A DNA stretch of 64,000 nt from the NCBI RefSeq assembly GCF_024347375.1, contig NZ_AP025470.1, positions 310,001 through 374,000 on the forward strand. The letters are read 5' to 3'. The position numbers and the translations under genes are program-made. The DNA comes from Vibrio coralliirubri (GTDB taxonomy: Bacteria; Pseudomonadota; Gammaproteobacteria; Enterobacterales; Vibrionaceae). The notes below the pieces were generated by a model. The model did not search any database, was not told the DNA's origin, and worked only from the letters and a program-made list of their open reading frames with translations. Positions within the stretch are counted from its first letter, which is position 1. Each line of letters opens with the position of its first letter. Below are positions 28,808 through 38,134 of the stretch, piece after piece.

Positions 28808-30784
28808 CTATTTAGTTAGGTCAATCTGGTAAACAGCGAAACCAACATCGTCAGTCGCAACACGTTTCATCGGGTATTGACCCTTCTCTTTGATGAACTC
28901 TGCTGCTTTCTCGCTTGGCGACGTTTCAAAGCGGATATCTAGTTTGTTATCTGTTTTGATTGGCGCAAATGACCAGTTGTTGTCAGCCGTTGGGCTTACT
29001 TGACCTTGCTCTTTGCTTACGCGAGAGATGTAGTTTGCAAGAACAGTGCGGTTCTCATCTGGTGCATCAAATGCGATGAAGTCTTCACCTGTGCCTGGGA
29101 ATTTAGCACTGTATGCACGGTAGTTGTTGGTTGCGATCAGGAAGTCTTGCTTCATGTCGATTGGCTTACCTTGGTAAGTTAGGCCAACAATACGCTGTGA
29201 ATCAGGGTTAACGACTTTACAGTTTGCATCGTATTTCGCAGGTTGAGTTACGTCGATTTGGTAATCAACACCGTCGATAACATCGAAGTTGTAAGTACGG
29301 AAGTTATCCCACTCGATCAACTGTTGTGGTGCCGTTGAGTTAACATCCACTTGGTTGAACTGACCTGCAGAACACTCAAGCCACTCTTTTACTTCGTGAC
29401 CTGTTACCTTCATTGCAACTAGCGTGTTCGGGTAAAGGTATAAGTCAGCCGCGTTACGGAATGTCAGTTGGCCAGATTCAACCTCAGTGAAGTTCGCTGG
29501 GTCATTCTTACGGCCGCCCGCTTTGAATGGCGCAGCAGCAGAAAGTACAGGTGTACCGTCTAGGTCTGGGTCACCTTGGATGAACTGTTCAACGTAATCT
29601 TTCTGTGCAAGGTTAACAATCTGTACTGTTGGATCGTCTTGTACTAGAGACAGGAAGCTGTACATCACGTCGTCTGCTTTACCAATCGGTTGGTTAACAA
29701 ACTCACGAGTACCAGCGTGGTCTTTTTCTAGTGCTGTTACGATGCCTTCATCAGCAGCTGCAAGCGATTTCTTCTCGATCTTGTCGTAGATAGGGCGTGC
29801 TTCTGATTGGCCTTTTACGACTTCCCACTTACCGTCTTTTTGAGCAAGTGTTAGGTCCATAACACCAACGTGGCTACCCCAACGACCTGGCATTACTGCT
29901 GCAACGCCGTTCATTGTACCCGTTTCGTTATCGATGCCTTGAATGTCATCAAAACCTTTACCTGGGAATACGGCGTGAGAGTGGCCGAACGCGATTGCAT
30001 CAATGCCGTCTACTTCAGATAGGTAGAACGTTGAGTTCTCTTCGCCATTTTTGTATGGGTCAGTTGATACGCCTGAGTGAGGGATAGCAACGATAACTTC
30101 AGCGCCTTCCGCTTTCATTTGGGGCACTAATTCGTTAGCTGTTTCAATGATATCGCGAGCGATTACTTTACCTTCAAGGTTCTTCTTATCCCACGTCATG
30201 ATTTGTGGTGGAACGAAACCGATGTAGCCGACTTTTACTTCATGCTCTACGCCAGCAGTATCTTCAAACGTGTGCGTCTTGATGATGTAAGGCGTGAAGT
30301 AGTGTTCTTTGGTTTTTGCGTCGTAAACGTTAGCACTGATGTACGGGAAATCAGCGTCGTTGATCGACTCTTCTAGGAACTCAAGACCGTAGTTGAATTC
30401 GTGGTTACCTAGGTTTGCAGCGTCGTAGCTTAGCTGGTTCATAGCTTTGTATGCAGGGTGAACTTCACCCGCTTCGATGCCTTTGTCTGCCATGTAGTCA
30501 CCCATTGGGCTACCTTGCAGCAAGTCACCGTTATCGACTAATACGCTGTTGGTTACTTCGTTTTGAGCTTCTTTTACTAGAGTTGCAGTACGTGCTAAGC
30601 CGATTTTTTTCGATGGCTTGTCTTTGTAGTAATCGTAATCCATTAGGTTGGTATGGATGTCCGTTGTCTCTACGACACGTAGTTTAATCACTTCATCGGT
30701 ATCTGGTGTTGTTGTACAGCCTGCTAGAGTCAAACCAAGACCCGCAAGTACAGCCAATGACAAAGGTTTCATTGCAACTTTCAT
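28808..30784 (-). CDS. cpdB: 2',3'-cyclic-nucleotide 2'-phosphodiesterase/3'-nucleotidase, lipoprotein form
   Basis: CpdB hydrolyses 2',3'-cyclic nucleotides and then 3'-nucleotides, salvaging external nucleotides and phosphate. The 658 residues include the metallophosphoesterase motifs [40 protein letters not shown] and [13 protein letters not shown]. The C-terminal 5'-nucleotidase-type domain has the substrate-binding region [13 protein letters not shown]. The signal sequence ends in LAGC, so C23 should be lipidated, unlike the soluble periplasmic E. coli enzyme. GGAG lies 7 bp before the chosen ATG. A CRP-like site lies about 90 bp upstream. Confidence 0.93.
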   Translation of the reverse strand: MKVAMKPLSLAVLAGLGLTLAGCTTTPDTDEVIKLRVVETTDIHTNLMDYDYYKDKPSKKIGLARTATLVKEAQNEVTNSVLVDNGDLLQGSPMGDYMADKGIEAGEVHPAYKAMNQLSYDAANLGNHEFNYGLEFLEESINDADFPYISANVYDAKTKEHYFTPYIIKTHTFEDTAGVEHEVKVGYIGFVPPQIMTWDKKNLEGKVIARDIIETANELVPQMKAEGAEVIVAIPHSGVSTDPYKNGEENSTFYLSEVDGIDAIAFGHSHAVFPGKGFDDIQGIDNETGTMNGVAAVMPGRWGSHVGVMDLTLAQKDGKWEVVKGQSEARPIYDKIEKKSLAAADEGIVTALEKDHAGTREFVNQPIGKADDVMYSFLSLVQDDPTVQIVNLAQKDYVEQFIQGDPDLDGTPVLSAAAPFKAGGRKNDPANFTEVESGQLTFRNAADLYLYPNTLVAMKVTGHEVKEWLECSAGQFNQVDVNSTAPQQLIEWDNFRTYNFDVIDGVDYQIDVTQPAKYDANCKVVNPDSQRIVGLTYQGKPIDMKQDFLIATNNYRAYSAKFPGTGEDFIAFDAPDENRTVLANYISRVSKEQGQVSPTADNNWSFAPIKTDNKLDIRFETSPSEKAAEFIKEKGQYPMKRVATDDVGFAVYQIDLTK

Positions 30785-30867
30785 TTTGTAGCTCCAAAGT
30801 GGATAGTAGAAAATTCGTTGCGTAATGTAACAAAATGCAATGAAACAATGATTACAACGAATGTGAA

Positions 30868-30889
30868 TTCGTGACTTAGATCGATTACT
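30868..30889. promoter_or_regulatory. Weak CRP-site-like sequence upstream of cpdB
   Basis: GTGACTTAGATCGA resembles a CRP half-site pair (TGTGA-N6-TCACA): the first half is nearly right and the second half is poor. cpdB is a plausible CRP target in vibrios. The remaining part of 30785-31234 holds no gene. It contains two TATCGATAA copies (30943-30951, 30976-30985) of unknown meaning. Confidence 0.25.
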
Positions 30890-31032
30890 TTATGGTGTTC
30901 TGCAAGACGCCTCCCAAACCTGCTCAATCAATGAACAATTGATATCGATAAGATTAGTCCATTCATTTCACCTGCTTATCGATAAATTAAATCCCTTATC
31001 AGCTTTTCGAATAAAAAATGAAATTTTAGAAT

Positions 31033-31062
31033 TTCCAGTAATATGAGAGGCTCGTCATAATG
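31033..31062 (+). promoter_or_regulatory. Possible cysD operon promoter
   Basis: TTTCCA (31033-31038) and CATAAT (31057-31062) are spaced by 18 bp. A poor -35 fits an activator-dependent (CysB) promoter. No definite CysB site was recognised. Confidence 0.3.
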
Positions 31063-31234
31063 CCTATATCAAGGACGTATCAGGCAGACGAATAGCAAGG
31101 ATAGCTCAACACGAAGCTTCTGTTTTCTTCTAGTGCCAATACTCCCATTCACTCAAGTGGATGAGTTAAATCCCATGCTTGGCAAGACCAAGTAATGAAT
31201 TGCTCGTAACGCGAGCCTTAAAGGAAGCACTGAA

Positions 31235-32143
31235 ATGGACCAAGAACGTTTAACCCACCTAAAACAGCTCGAAGCGGAAAGTATTCATATTATCCGTGAA
31301 GTGGCGGCTGAGTTTGATAACCCAGTGATGATGTACTCCATCGGTAAAGATTCTTCTGTGATGCTTCATTTAGCTCGCAAAGCGTTTTACCCAGGCAAGA
31401 TTCCATTCCCACTATTACACGTTGATACGGATTGGAAATTCCGCGAGATGATTGAGTTTCGTGACCGCACAGCAGAAAAGTACGGTTTTGACCTTTTGGT
31501 ACATAAGAACCCTGAAGGTATCGAGATGGGTTGTAGCCCATTCGTACATGGTTCTTCGAAACACACAGACATCATGAAAACTCAGGGCCTTAAGCAGGCG
31601 TTAAACAAGTATGGGTTCGATGCGGCTTTCGGTGGCGCGCGTCGTGATGAAGAGAAATCTCGAGCGAAAGAGCGTGTTTACTCTTTCCGCGATAAGAACC
31701 ACACATGGGATCCAAAAAACCAACGTCCAGAGTTGTGGCACACCTACAACGGTCAGGTGAATAAGGGCGAAAGCATTCGTGTATTCCCATTATCAAACTG
31801 GACTGAACTGGATATTTGGCAATACATCTATCTAGAGAGCATCGATATTGTTCCGCTTTATCTTTCTGATAAACGCCCAGTTGTTGAGCGTGATGGCATG
31901 CTGATCATGGTTGATGATGACCGAATGGAGCTGCAAGAAGGTGAAGTGATTGAAGAGAAAAGCGTTCGTTTTCGTACTTTAGGCTGTTACCCACTAACCG
32001 GAGCGGTTGAATCTGAGGCGAATACGCTCACGGGCATTATTGAAGAGATGCTGGTGGCGACGTCTAGTGAGCGTCAAGGTCGAGCGATTGACCACGATCA
32101 GTCGGGCTCTATGGAGCTGAAAAAGCGCCAAGGTTATTTCTAA
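31235..32143 (+). CDS. cysD: Sulfate adenylyltransferase subunit 2
   Basis: CysD is the catalytic subunit of ATP sulfurylase, making adenosine 5'-phosphosulfate (APS) from sulfate and ATP. It works with the GTPase CysN. The 302 residues equal the E. coli length. They contain the PP-loop [38 protein letters not shown] and [29 protein letters not shown] precedes the ATG. First gene of cysD-cysN-permease-cysC. Confidence 0.97.
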   Translation: MDQERLTHLKQLEAESIHIIREVAAEFDNPVMMYSIGKDSSVMLHLARKAFYPGKIPFPLLHVDTDWKFREMIEFRDRTAEKYGFDLLVHKNPEGIEMGCSPFVHGSSKHTDIMKTQGLKQALNKYGFDAAFGGARRDEEKSRAKERVYSFRDKNHTWDPKNQRPELWHTYNGQVNKGESIRVFPLSNWTELDIWQYIYLESIDIVPLYLSDKRPVVERDGMLIMVDDDRMELQEGEVIEEKSVRFRTLGCYPLTGAVESEANTLTGIIEEMLVATSSERQGRAIDHDQSGSMELKKRQGYF

Positions 32144-32161
32144 GAATCTAAGGAAAGAAAA

Positions 32162-33592
32162 ATGAATAGTGCAGTAGAAGCCGAATTGGCTGAACTAGGG
32201 ATTGAAGGTTATCTAAGTCAGCATCAGCATAAATCTATGCTTAGATTTTTAACTTGTGGCTCGGTAGATGATGGTAAAAGTACGCTAATCGGTCGCTTGC
32301 TCCATGATACAAAACAGATTTATGAAGATCAGCTAGCGGCGGTTCACTCGGATAGCCAACGAGTGGGTACCACAGGTGAGAAGCCTGACTTGGCACTGCT
32401 TGTTGATGGTCTGCAGGCTGAGCGTGAGCAAGGCATCACCATCGATGTGGCTTACCGCTACTTCTCGACTCAAAAACGTAAATTCATTATTGCTGATACC
32501 CCAGGGCATGAGCAGTACACGCGCAACATGGCAACAGGCGCTTCAACGTGTGATCTAGCGGTGATCTTGATTGATGCTCGTAAGGGTGTTCTGGATCAAA
32601 CCCGTCGTCACTCGTTTATTTCTAACCTGCTTGGTTTGAAGCATTTCATCGTCGCTGTAAACAAGATGGATCTCGTGGATTATGCGCAAGATCGTTTTGA
32701 AGAAATTCGCGATGAATACCTAGAGTTTGCAGAAAACCTAGAAGGCGAAACCAATATTCAGATCTTGCCAGTATCGGCGCTTGAAGGCATCAACGTTGCT
32801 GCACCAAGTAAAGAGCTTGCATGGTTCGACGGCCCATCTCTACTTGAAGTGTTAGAGAATGTCGACATCGATCAAAAACGTTCTGCGGGTGAATTCCGAT
32901 TCCCTGTTCAGTACGTAAACCGTCCCAACTTAGACTTCCGTGGTTTTGCAGGCACCGTTGCCTCTGGCCGTGTCAGTGTGGGTGATGAAATCAAGGCGCT
33001 GCCGTCGGGTAAAACCTCTAAAGTTGCACGCATTGTGACTTTTGATGGTGACTTGGAATCTGCACAAGCGGGCTTGGCGGTAACGCTGACCCTTGAAGAT
33101 GAGATTGATATCAGCCGTGGTGATTTGATTGTGCTAGAAAACGCGCAGATTGAATCCACTAACCACGTATTGGCTGACATCGTGTGGATGACAGAGCAAC
33201 CATTGCAACCGGGCAAAGCTTACGACATCAAGATCGCAGGCAAGAAAACCGTTGGTCAGGTTGAAACAGTTCGTCACCAATACGACATCAACAACCTATC
33301 GACTCACGCTGTCGATGAGTTGCCACTGAATGGCATTGGCTTGTGTGAATGGTCACTAAACGAGACTGTCGCGCTGGATAAATACTGTGAGAGTGCGGAT
33401 ACCGGTGGCTTCATCGTGATCGACCGACTAACCAACGTGACGGTTGGCGCGGGTTTGATTCGAGACCGTTTGGACTCTGTTGAACAGCAAGTCGGTAACT
33501 TCTCTGCATTTGAACTTGAATTCAACGCATTGGTTCGCAAACATTTCCCTCATTGGGATGCCAAAGATCTAAGCCAACTACTGAAGTCATAA
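32162..33592 (+). CDS. cysN: Sulfate adenylyltransferase subunit 1 (GTPase)
   Basis: CysN couples GTP hydrolysis to APS synthesis by CysD. The 476 residues include [17 protein letters not shown] (P-loop), [24 protein letters not shown] and the EF-Tu-like beta-barrel domains with [18 protein letters not shown]. There is no fused CysC kinase domain; APS kinase is a separate gene two positions downstream. 18 bp after cysD. Confidence 0.97.
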   Translation: MNSAVEAELAELGIEGYLSQHQHKSMLRFLTCGSVDDGKSTLIGRLLHDTKQIYEDQLAAVHSDSQRVGTTGEKPDLALLVDGLQAEREQGITIDVAYRYFSTQKRKFIIADTPGHEQYTRNMATGASTCDLAVILIDARKGVLDQTRRHSFISNLLGLKHFIVAVNKMDLVDYAQDRFEEIRDEYLEFAENLEGETNIQILPVSALEGINVAAPSKELAWFDGPSLLEVLENVDIDQKRSAGEFRFPVQYVNRPNLDFRGFAGTVASGRVSVGDEIKALPSGKTSKVARIVTFDGDLESAQAGLAVTLTLEDEIDISRGDLIVLENAQIESTNHVLADIVWMTEQPLQPGKAYDIKIAGKKTVGQVETVRHQYDINNLSTHAVDELPLNGIGLCEWSLNETVALDKYCESADTGGFIVIDRLTNVTVGAGLIRDRLDSVEQQVGNFSAFELEFNALVRKHFPHWDAKDLSQLLKS

Positions 33593-33657
33593 ACGACCAA
33601 GTAACAGCTTATTGAATCAGGCGGAAACCGATCGTTTCCGCCATAAAGGACGGGTAT

Positions 33658-35382
33658 ATGTGGCAACAAGGATTTGTATTAGCGATTTTGCTCGGCATCA
33701 TTACTTGCCTGCTCGTTACCCGTATTAAGCCAAGCTTTATCTTTGCTGGCGCGGCGTTTATTGCTTTCATGGCTGGCATGATCGACTTGTCGAGCCTAGC
33801 CAATAATTTCACTAACTCCTCGTTACTGACTTTAATTCTTCTGATCCTCGCATCAAGTGCGTTGGAGAAAACTCGCTTAATCAGCTGGGTTAGCCGCAAT
33901 ATCTCTGAAGGTAGGCTAGGTACCGTGGTTGCGAAGTTGGGTATTTCCACAGCGTTACTTTCTTCTTTTACTAATAACACCGCGGTGGTTGTTTCTTTGA
34001 TCGCGGCGATCAAACGTAATCAACAGCACGCGCCGTCTAAGTTACTTATCCCATTGTCATACGCTGCCATCTTAGGTGGCACCCTGACATTGATCGGCAC
34101 CTCTACCAATTTGATCATCAATAGCTTTGTTGAAGATGCAGGTTTACCGAGCTTAAACTTTTTCACACCTACCTTGATCGGTTTAGCGGTTTTGGTCGGT
34201 GGCGTATTGATCCTTATCCCTCTTAGCTATTTTCTACCCAGTTACGATGATGGTTCTCAAGATGATCTGCCTTACTTTTTAGAAGCCAGAGTGGAGCCCG
34301 GTTCACCGTTAGTTGGTCGTAGTGTTAGCGAGAACAACCTAAGAGCTTTGAGAAAACTGTTCTTAGCCGAAGTGATTCGCGACGGTAAAACCACCGCATC
34401 GATAGACCCTGACTTCATACTTCAAGCTCGTGACCGATTGCTGTTTTGTGGCGATGTCGAGAGCGTGGCGACACTGCAAGAAATCCAAGGACTGACTCTG
34501 TTTGGTCAGCACCACTTGAACGGCCAGAGCTTCGTTGAAGTGGTGGTGAGTTCATCAGCAAGCTTTTGTAACAAAACCCTGAAAACCAGCCAGTTTAGAG
34601 ACCGTTTCGATGCGGTTGTGGTTGCTATTCGTCGTGGCCATGAGCGCCTTGAAGGTGGTCTTGGTAATATCACATTGACCGCTGGTGATACTTTGATTTT
34701 GGTTCCCGGCAAGCGCTTTGAAGAACAGCGCCAACAACACAACAAAGAGTTTGTGTTGATGAATGACTTAGATTCGAGTGCCAAGCTTGATGCAGATAAA
34801 TCGACGTTCGTGTTGCTCGGCTTTGCTAGCGTGATTGGTCTCGCTCTTATCGATGCAGTACCAATTATCAAAGGCTTAGCAGGTTTTCTACTGTTGCTGG
34901 TGGCATTTGGCGTGGTGCAGCTTGGTGAGCTCCGTCGCCGTTTTCCGGTTGATATTGTGGTGATCGTGGGCTCAGCTCTGTCTATTGCTCAATTGATGAT
35001 TTCATCGGGTTTGTCTGAGCGGATGGGGCTGATGTTCATGGAGGCGTTTAATGGTTGGGGCGTGTTCGGCGCGTTAGTTGCTACCTACTTTATGACCTTG
35101 GTTCTGACGGAGTTGGTGACCAATAATGCGGCCGCAGCACTCTCATTTCCGATTGGCTACAGTATGGCAGTAGGTTATGGCGTTGACCCTATGCCGTTCA
35201 TCATGGCGGTACTGTTTGGTGCCAGTGCCAGTTTTATCTCTCCATACGGTTATCAAACCAACTTACTTGTTTATAGCGTAGGTAATTACCATTTAACGGA
35301 TTATCTACGTATTGGCATTCCAATCTCGATTGTTTATTCGGGTTTGGTATTGACCCTAATTCCTTATTTCTTCCCATTTTAA
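33658..35382 (+). CDS. SLC13-family permease with RCK_C domains (putative sulfate importer)
   Basis: A 574-residue membrane protein with two helical bundles. The family hairpin motifs SSFTNNTAVVVSLIAAIKRN and TELVTNNAAAALSFPIGYSMA are repeated, as in SLC13/DASS (ArsB/NhaD superfamily) carriers. A soluble central region (about 210-370) has two RCK_C/TrkA-C-like domains (LPYFLEARVEPGSPLVGRSVSENNLR and NGQSFVEVVVSSSASFCNKTL). Lying between cysN and cysC, it most likely imports sulfate, probably with sodium. The substrate is inferred from context only. Confidence 0.8.
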   Translation: MWQQGFVLAILLGIITCLLVTRIKPSFIFAGAAFIAFMAGMIDLSSLANNFTNSSLLTLILLILASSALEKTRLISWVSRNISEGRLGTVVAKLGISTALLSSFTNNTAVVVSLIAAIKRNQQHAPSKLLIPLSYAAILGGTLTLIGTSTNLIINSFVEDAGLPSLNFFTPTLIGLAVLVGGVLILIPLSYFLPSYDDGSQDDLPYFLEARVEPGSPLVGRSVSENNLRALRKLFLAEVIRDGKTTASIDPDFILQARDRLLFCGDVESVATLQEIQGLTLFGQHHLNGQSFVEVVVSSSASFCNKTLKTSQFRDRFDAVVVAIRRGHERLEGGLGNITLTAGDTLILVPGKRFEEQRQQHNKEFVLMNDLDSSAKLDADKSTFVLLGFASVIGLALIDAVPIIKGLAGFLLLLVAFGVVQLGELRRRFPVDIVVIVGSALSIAQLMISSGLSERMGLMFMEAFNGWGVFGALVATYFMTLVLTELVTNNAAAALSFPIGYSMAVGYGVDPMPFIMAVLFGASASFISPYGYQTNLLVYSVGNYHLTDYLRIGIPISIVYSGLVLTLIPYFFPF

Positions 35383-35406
35383 TGCTGTTTATTTAAAGGA
35401 CTAATT

Positions 35407-36027
35407 ATGACCGCAGTACTCAAACCCAAAGATGAGAATGTTGTGTGGCATCAACACTCGATTGATAAAACATTTCGCGCGGATCTGAAATCACAAAAGC
35501 CAGCCGTGCTCTGGTTCACGGGATTGTCTGGTTCTGGTAAATCGACAGTCGCTGGCGCATTAGAAAATCGCTTGGCACAGCTTGGTTACCATACTTACTT
35601 ATTGGATGGCGACAATGTGCGTCATGGATTATGTAGTGACCTTGGCTTCTCTGAGCAAGATCGTAGAGAGAACATCCGTCGTATTGGTGAGCTTGCTAAA
35701 TTGATGGCAGATGCAGGCTTGATCGTGCTGTCAGCCTTTATTTCTCCGCACCAAGCTGAAAGGCAACTCGTGAGAGATTTATTGCCGGAAGGTGAGTTTC
35801 TTGAGGTGTTCGTCAATACGCCATTAGAGGTTTGCGAACAGCGTGATCCTAAAGGTCTGTATAAGAAAGCACGTGCCGGAGAGATCCCGAACTTCACAGG
35901 TATTAGTTCAGTGTACGAAGCGCCTCAGAACCCTGAGATTGATCTACCCGCAGGTGAGAAGACACTCGATGAATTGGTCGAACTGTGTATTGATGCGTTG
36001 GAGAAGCGTAATATTTTAGCCAATTGA
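35407..36027 (+). CDS. cysC: Adenylylsulfate (APS) kinase
   Basis: CysC phosphorylates APS to PAPS, the substrate for sulfite formation and sulfation. The 206 residues hold the P-loop [44 protein letters not shown] and [56 protein letters not shown]. These are all standard for the family. Last gene of the sulfate activation operon, 24 bp after the permease. Confidence 0.97.
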   Translation: MTAVLKPKDENVVWHQHSIDKTFRADLKSQKPAVLWFTGLSGSGKSTVAGALENRLAQLGYHTYLLDGDNVRHGLCSDLGFSEQDRRENIRRIGELAKLMADAGLIVLSAFISPHQAERQLVRDLLPEGEFLEVFVNTPLEVCEQRDPKGLYKKARAGEIPNFTGISSVYEAPQNPEIDLPAGEKTLDELVELCIDALEKRNILAN

Positions 36028-36150
36028 GATCGTTGGTATGACTAAGACTGTCCACTTATTCATGACTGATAAGTAGTGCAGCCTTGGTTTACCGAGACAA
36101 GAAACCTATCCTCTAGATTCTCTTTATTCCTCTCAATTCACCTCACTTTT

Positions 36151-36193
36151 TACACCGTCTATTCTTTACACCGTCGAGTGTCTAGACGGTGTA
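36151..36193. repeat. Short direct and inverted repeat at a gene end
   Basis: TACACCGTC occurs at 36151-36159 and 36167-36175, and its complement GACGGTGTA at 36185-36193. One right arm can thus pair with either of two left arms. The right arm encodes the last residues of the minus-strand gene. No U-tract follows on either strand. Confidence 0.6.
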
Positions 36194-37090
36194 ATTCACA
36201 CTGCTTTTCACTTCTGTCTGAACCGTGAATTTCTGGCTCAATAGTGCAATCAGTTGGTCGTAATACTGCGTGTTTGGCTTGTTGCCAAGCAAGGTACAAA
36301 GCTCATTGCCTGTAGGGCTGAATCGATAGTAAACCAGCTTCACGCCTTTTGATAACGGTGCCAGTGACATGCTCTTACCTTGATAGGTTAGGTGCAGGGC
36401 TGGATCGAAATCAATCTCTCCGGATTCCAATTCTGTACCCAGAATAATCCCGAGCTCTATCAAGTGGAGCAGGCTAGAGTAGGGCAGGTTGTGCCCACCA
36501 AGGTTGATGGTGTTGGTGGTATCCCTTTTGCCAAAGCTGAATAGCCCTGCATGAGATTTAAAACCGAGTAAGAGCTTTCTGCTGCTATCGCTACCAAAGC
36601 TACAACCCAGTGATGCCGCTCTTTGTAGAGTTAACGCTTCTTTTGGTGTCATGTCTTTTAAGATCTGCAGTGCCTTCATCGATGTCGAGCCTGGATTGGT
36701 GACTTCTCGTTTCAGTACTTGAGCCCATAGCCTTTGCATCGATGTATTGTGGATCTCTTGTGCCATGTCGAAGAAACGATATAGCCAGTCCTGATCCGGG
36801 TCTCCAGCCGCTTCATCCTTACATGAAGAGTGCGCCAACTTTAGAATCTGTTCTAGGTTCTTTTGGCGAAGCTCTCTACGCTTTTTCTCTCGTAATAGTG
36901 CCCGTTCGATAAGCGTACTCTCAGCTTTATCGTTTGGTTTTGCACTATGACTAATTAAGGAATCGAGGCCGAAGCTTTGTGCGATGTGCAGCATTCTGCT
37001 GGCACTGTCGGCAATATGAGGCTTTTTCTCATGCTTATGCTGTGTGTCGCTAGCATGCTCAATGATCACTGGCTGTTTGGTTTCTGACAT
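36182..37090 (-). CDS. TIGR03899/DUF2806-like protein of unknown function
   Basis: A 302-residue soluble protein without signal peptide or transmembrane helix. A charged, Lys/Arg-rich helical segment (ERALLREKKRRELRQKNLEQILKLA) precedes the most recognisable part, DQDWLYRFFDMAQEIHNTSMQRLWAQVLKREVTNPGSTSMKALQILKDMTPKEA. This resembles DUF2806/TIGR03899 proteins of vibrios, whose function is unknown. The C-terminal part has the look of a small beta-rich domain. It is monocistronic and convergent with cysC. The stop lies in an unusual repeat (36151-36193). Confidence 0.6.
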   Translation of the reverse strand: MSETKQPVIIEHASDTQHKHEKKPHIADSASRMLHIAQSFGLDSLISHSAKPNDKAESTLIERALLREKKRRELRQKNLEQILKLAHSSCKDEAAGDPDQDWLYRFFDMAQEIHNTSMQRLWAQVLKREVTNPGSTSMKALQILKDMTPKEALTLQRAASLGCSFGSDSSRKLLLGFKSHAGLFSFGKRDTTNTINLGGHNLPYSSLLHLIELGIILGTELESGEIDFDPALHLTYQGKSMSLAPLSKGVKLVYYRFSPTGNELCTLLGNKPNTQYYDQLIALLSQKFTVQTEVKSSVNYTV

Positions 37091-37360
37091 AAGAGTACCG
37101 TTAGGAGACGATTCAATACCAAGCGTAGTAAATAATTGCTCGCTCTAGCTTGTTAAAACGCTCGATAACTGCGTTAGAATTTTTGATTGTAGAATAACTA
37201 CTTATCAAAAAGCTCCGCCTTGTTCTCAAGCCTTTTTCCTACGCTATTTCTGAACACTTACTTATTGTGGTTGGTATAACTGTCTAAAATGTACCTCTTT
37301 ATTTTATTGGTGGCTATATTTTGCGTGCAGAGTTGAAGGTTTCAACAAAATTTTACTTTT

Positions 37361-37379
37361 GCTAATGATAATAAAATGT
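37361..37379 (+). promoter_or_regulatory. Fur-box-like sequence upstream of the 34-residue ORF
   Basis: GCTAATGATAATAAAATGT matches the 19-bp Fur consensus at 12 positions, with the left half (TAATGATAAT) exact and the right half poor. The area is AT-rich, so chance similarity is possible. Confidence 0.3.
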
Positions 37380-37409
37380 TAAATTTGTTGTAATTCTCAA
37401 GGAGGAGTT

Positions 37410-37514
37410 ATGAATCAAGTCAATGATAACAAGCTGAAGAAACAGCTTAGTATAGGGTTATTACTCGCGACTTATGTCGCTGTTCTAGCTTACTTATCTA
37501 ATTACATCGCGTAA
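37410..37514 (+). CDS. Small membrane protein, 34 residues
   Basis: ATG at 37410 is preceded by AAGGAGGAGTT, the strongest Shine-Dalgarno match in the window at correct spacing. The peptide reads MNQVNDNKLKKQ, then a hydrophobic helix SIGLLLATYVAVLAYLSNYIA, and stops at TAA 37514. This is a polar, lysine-bearing N-terminus plus a single transmembrane span. I do not recognise the family. It lies alone between two minus-strand genes, in a gap of 514 bp that is otherwise empty, and has a Fur-like sequence upstream. The ribosome binding site and helix argue for a real gene; expression is unproven. Confidence 0.6.
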   Translation: MNQVNDNKLKKQLSIGLLLATYVAVLAYLSNYIA

Positions 37515-37604
37515 TTCAGAAGAAAATTATCGTTATTAAACTGTTATTGAATGATCACACTCGTTCAGTGACGGCAGCTCATCCTTGAGCCACCCTTCTA
37601 ATGA

Positions 37605-38120
37605 CTACATGTCGTCATATTCTTCAATCGCAGTACCTTCAATAAGATAACCGGTTTGCGCTAAGTCATGGCTGATTGACTCAGTTTTCAGCGTTCCGAC
37701 CAAATAGATCACATCCCATAACTGCTGTATTGGTGCACCTTTCGGGAACTTCACGTAGATGATTTGGTTCGGTGGCGGCGGTGGCACGTGGATACATGCG
37801 CCAAAGTACGGTACCAGCAGAAACTCAGTGATCATATTCTCATCACCTTCCAATGGAATCACAAAGCCAGGAATCTTTACTGTGCTGCCATTCAGCTCTG
37901 GGCGAACAGCACCAAGTGTCGATTGTTGAGGTTTATCCATACTATTGTGGTCAACCATCGGCATACCAAATGAATCTAGCTGAGCGCGCTCTGATTCCGG
38001 AATCAAATCAATCCATTCAAGTGTTAATACCGATTCGTCATTTTGAGTGGTTTCAGCGTGAGCTGCACTGATAAATGGGAACAGAAGTAGCCCAAGTATC
38101 AGTAGGAATTTGCGTTGCAT
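37605..38120 (-). CDS. DUF3299 periplasmic protein of the zinc operon
   Basis: The 171-residue protein has a signal peptide (FLLILGLLLFPFISAAHAE) and a DUF3299 domain. That domain includes LEWIDLIPESERAQLDS, VKIPGFVIPLEGDENMITEFLLVPYFGACIHVPPPPPNQIIYVKF with a Cys-Ile-His-Val-Pro motif, and DVIYLVGTLKTE. The Cys/His pair could bind metal. It follows the ABC permease by 14 bp and is the last gene of the Zur-box operon. In V. cholerae the zinc uptake operon zrgABCDE also has accessory genes beside an ABC transporter; I cannot assign the letter. Function unknown, probably periplasmic metal handling. Confidence 0.8.
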   Translation of the reverse strand: MQRKFLLILGLLLFPFISAAHAETTQNDESVLTLEWIDLIPESERAQLDSFGMPMVDHNSMDKPQQSTLGAVRPELNGSTVKIPGFVIPLEGDENMITEFLLVPYFGACIHVPPPPPNQIIYVKFPKGAPIQQLWDVIYLVGTLKTESISHDLAQTGYLIEGTAIEEYDDM

Positions 38121-38134
38121 CGTAGGTTCCTATT

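Noticed and set aside
36151..36193. Rho-independent terminator between cysC and the TIGR03899-like gene
   Set aside because: The stem is good but no T-run follows on either strand.
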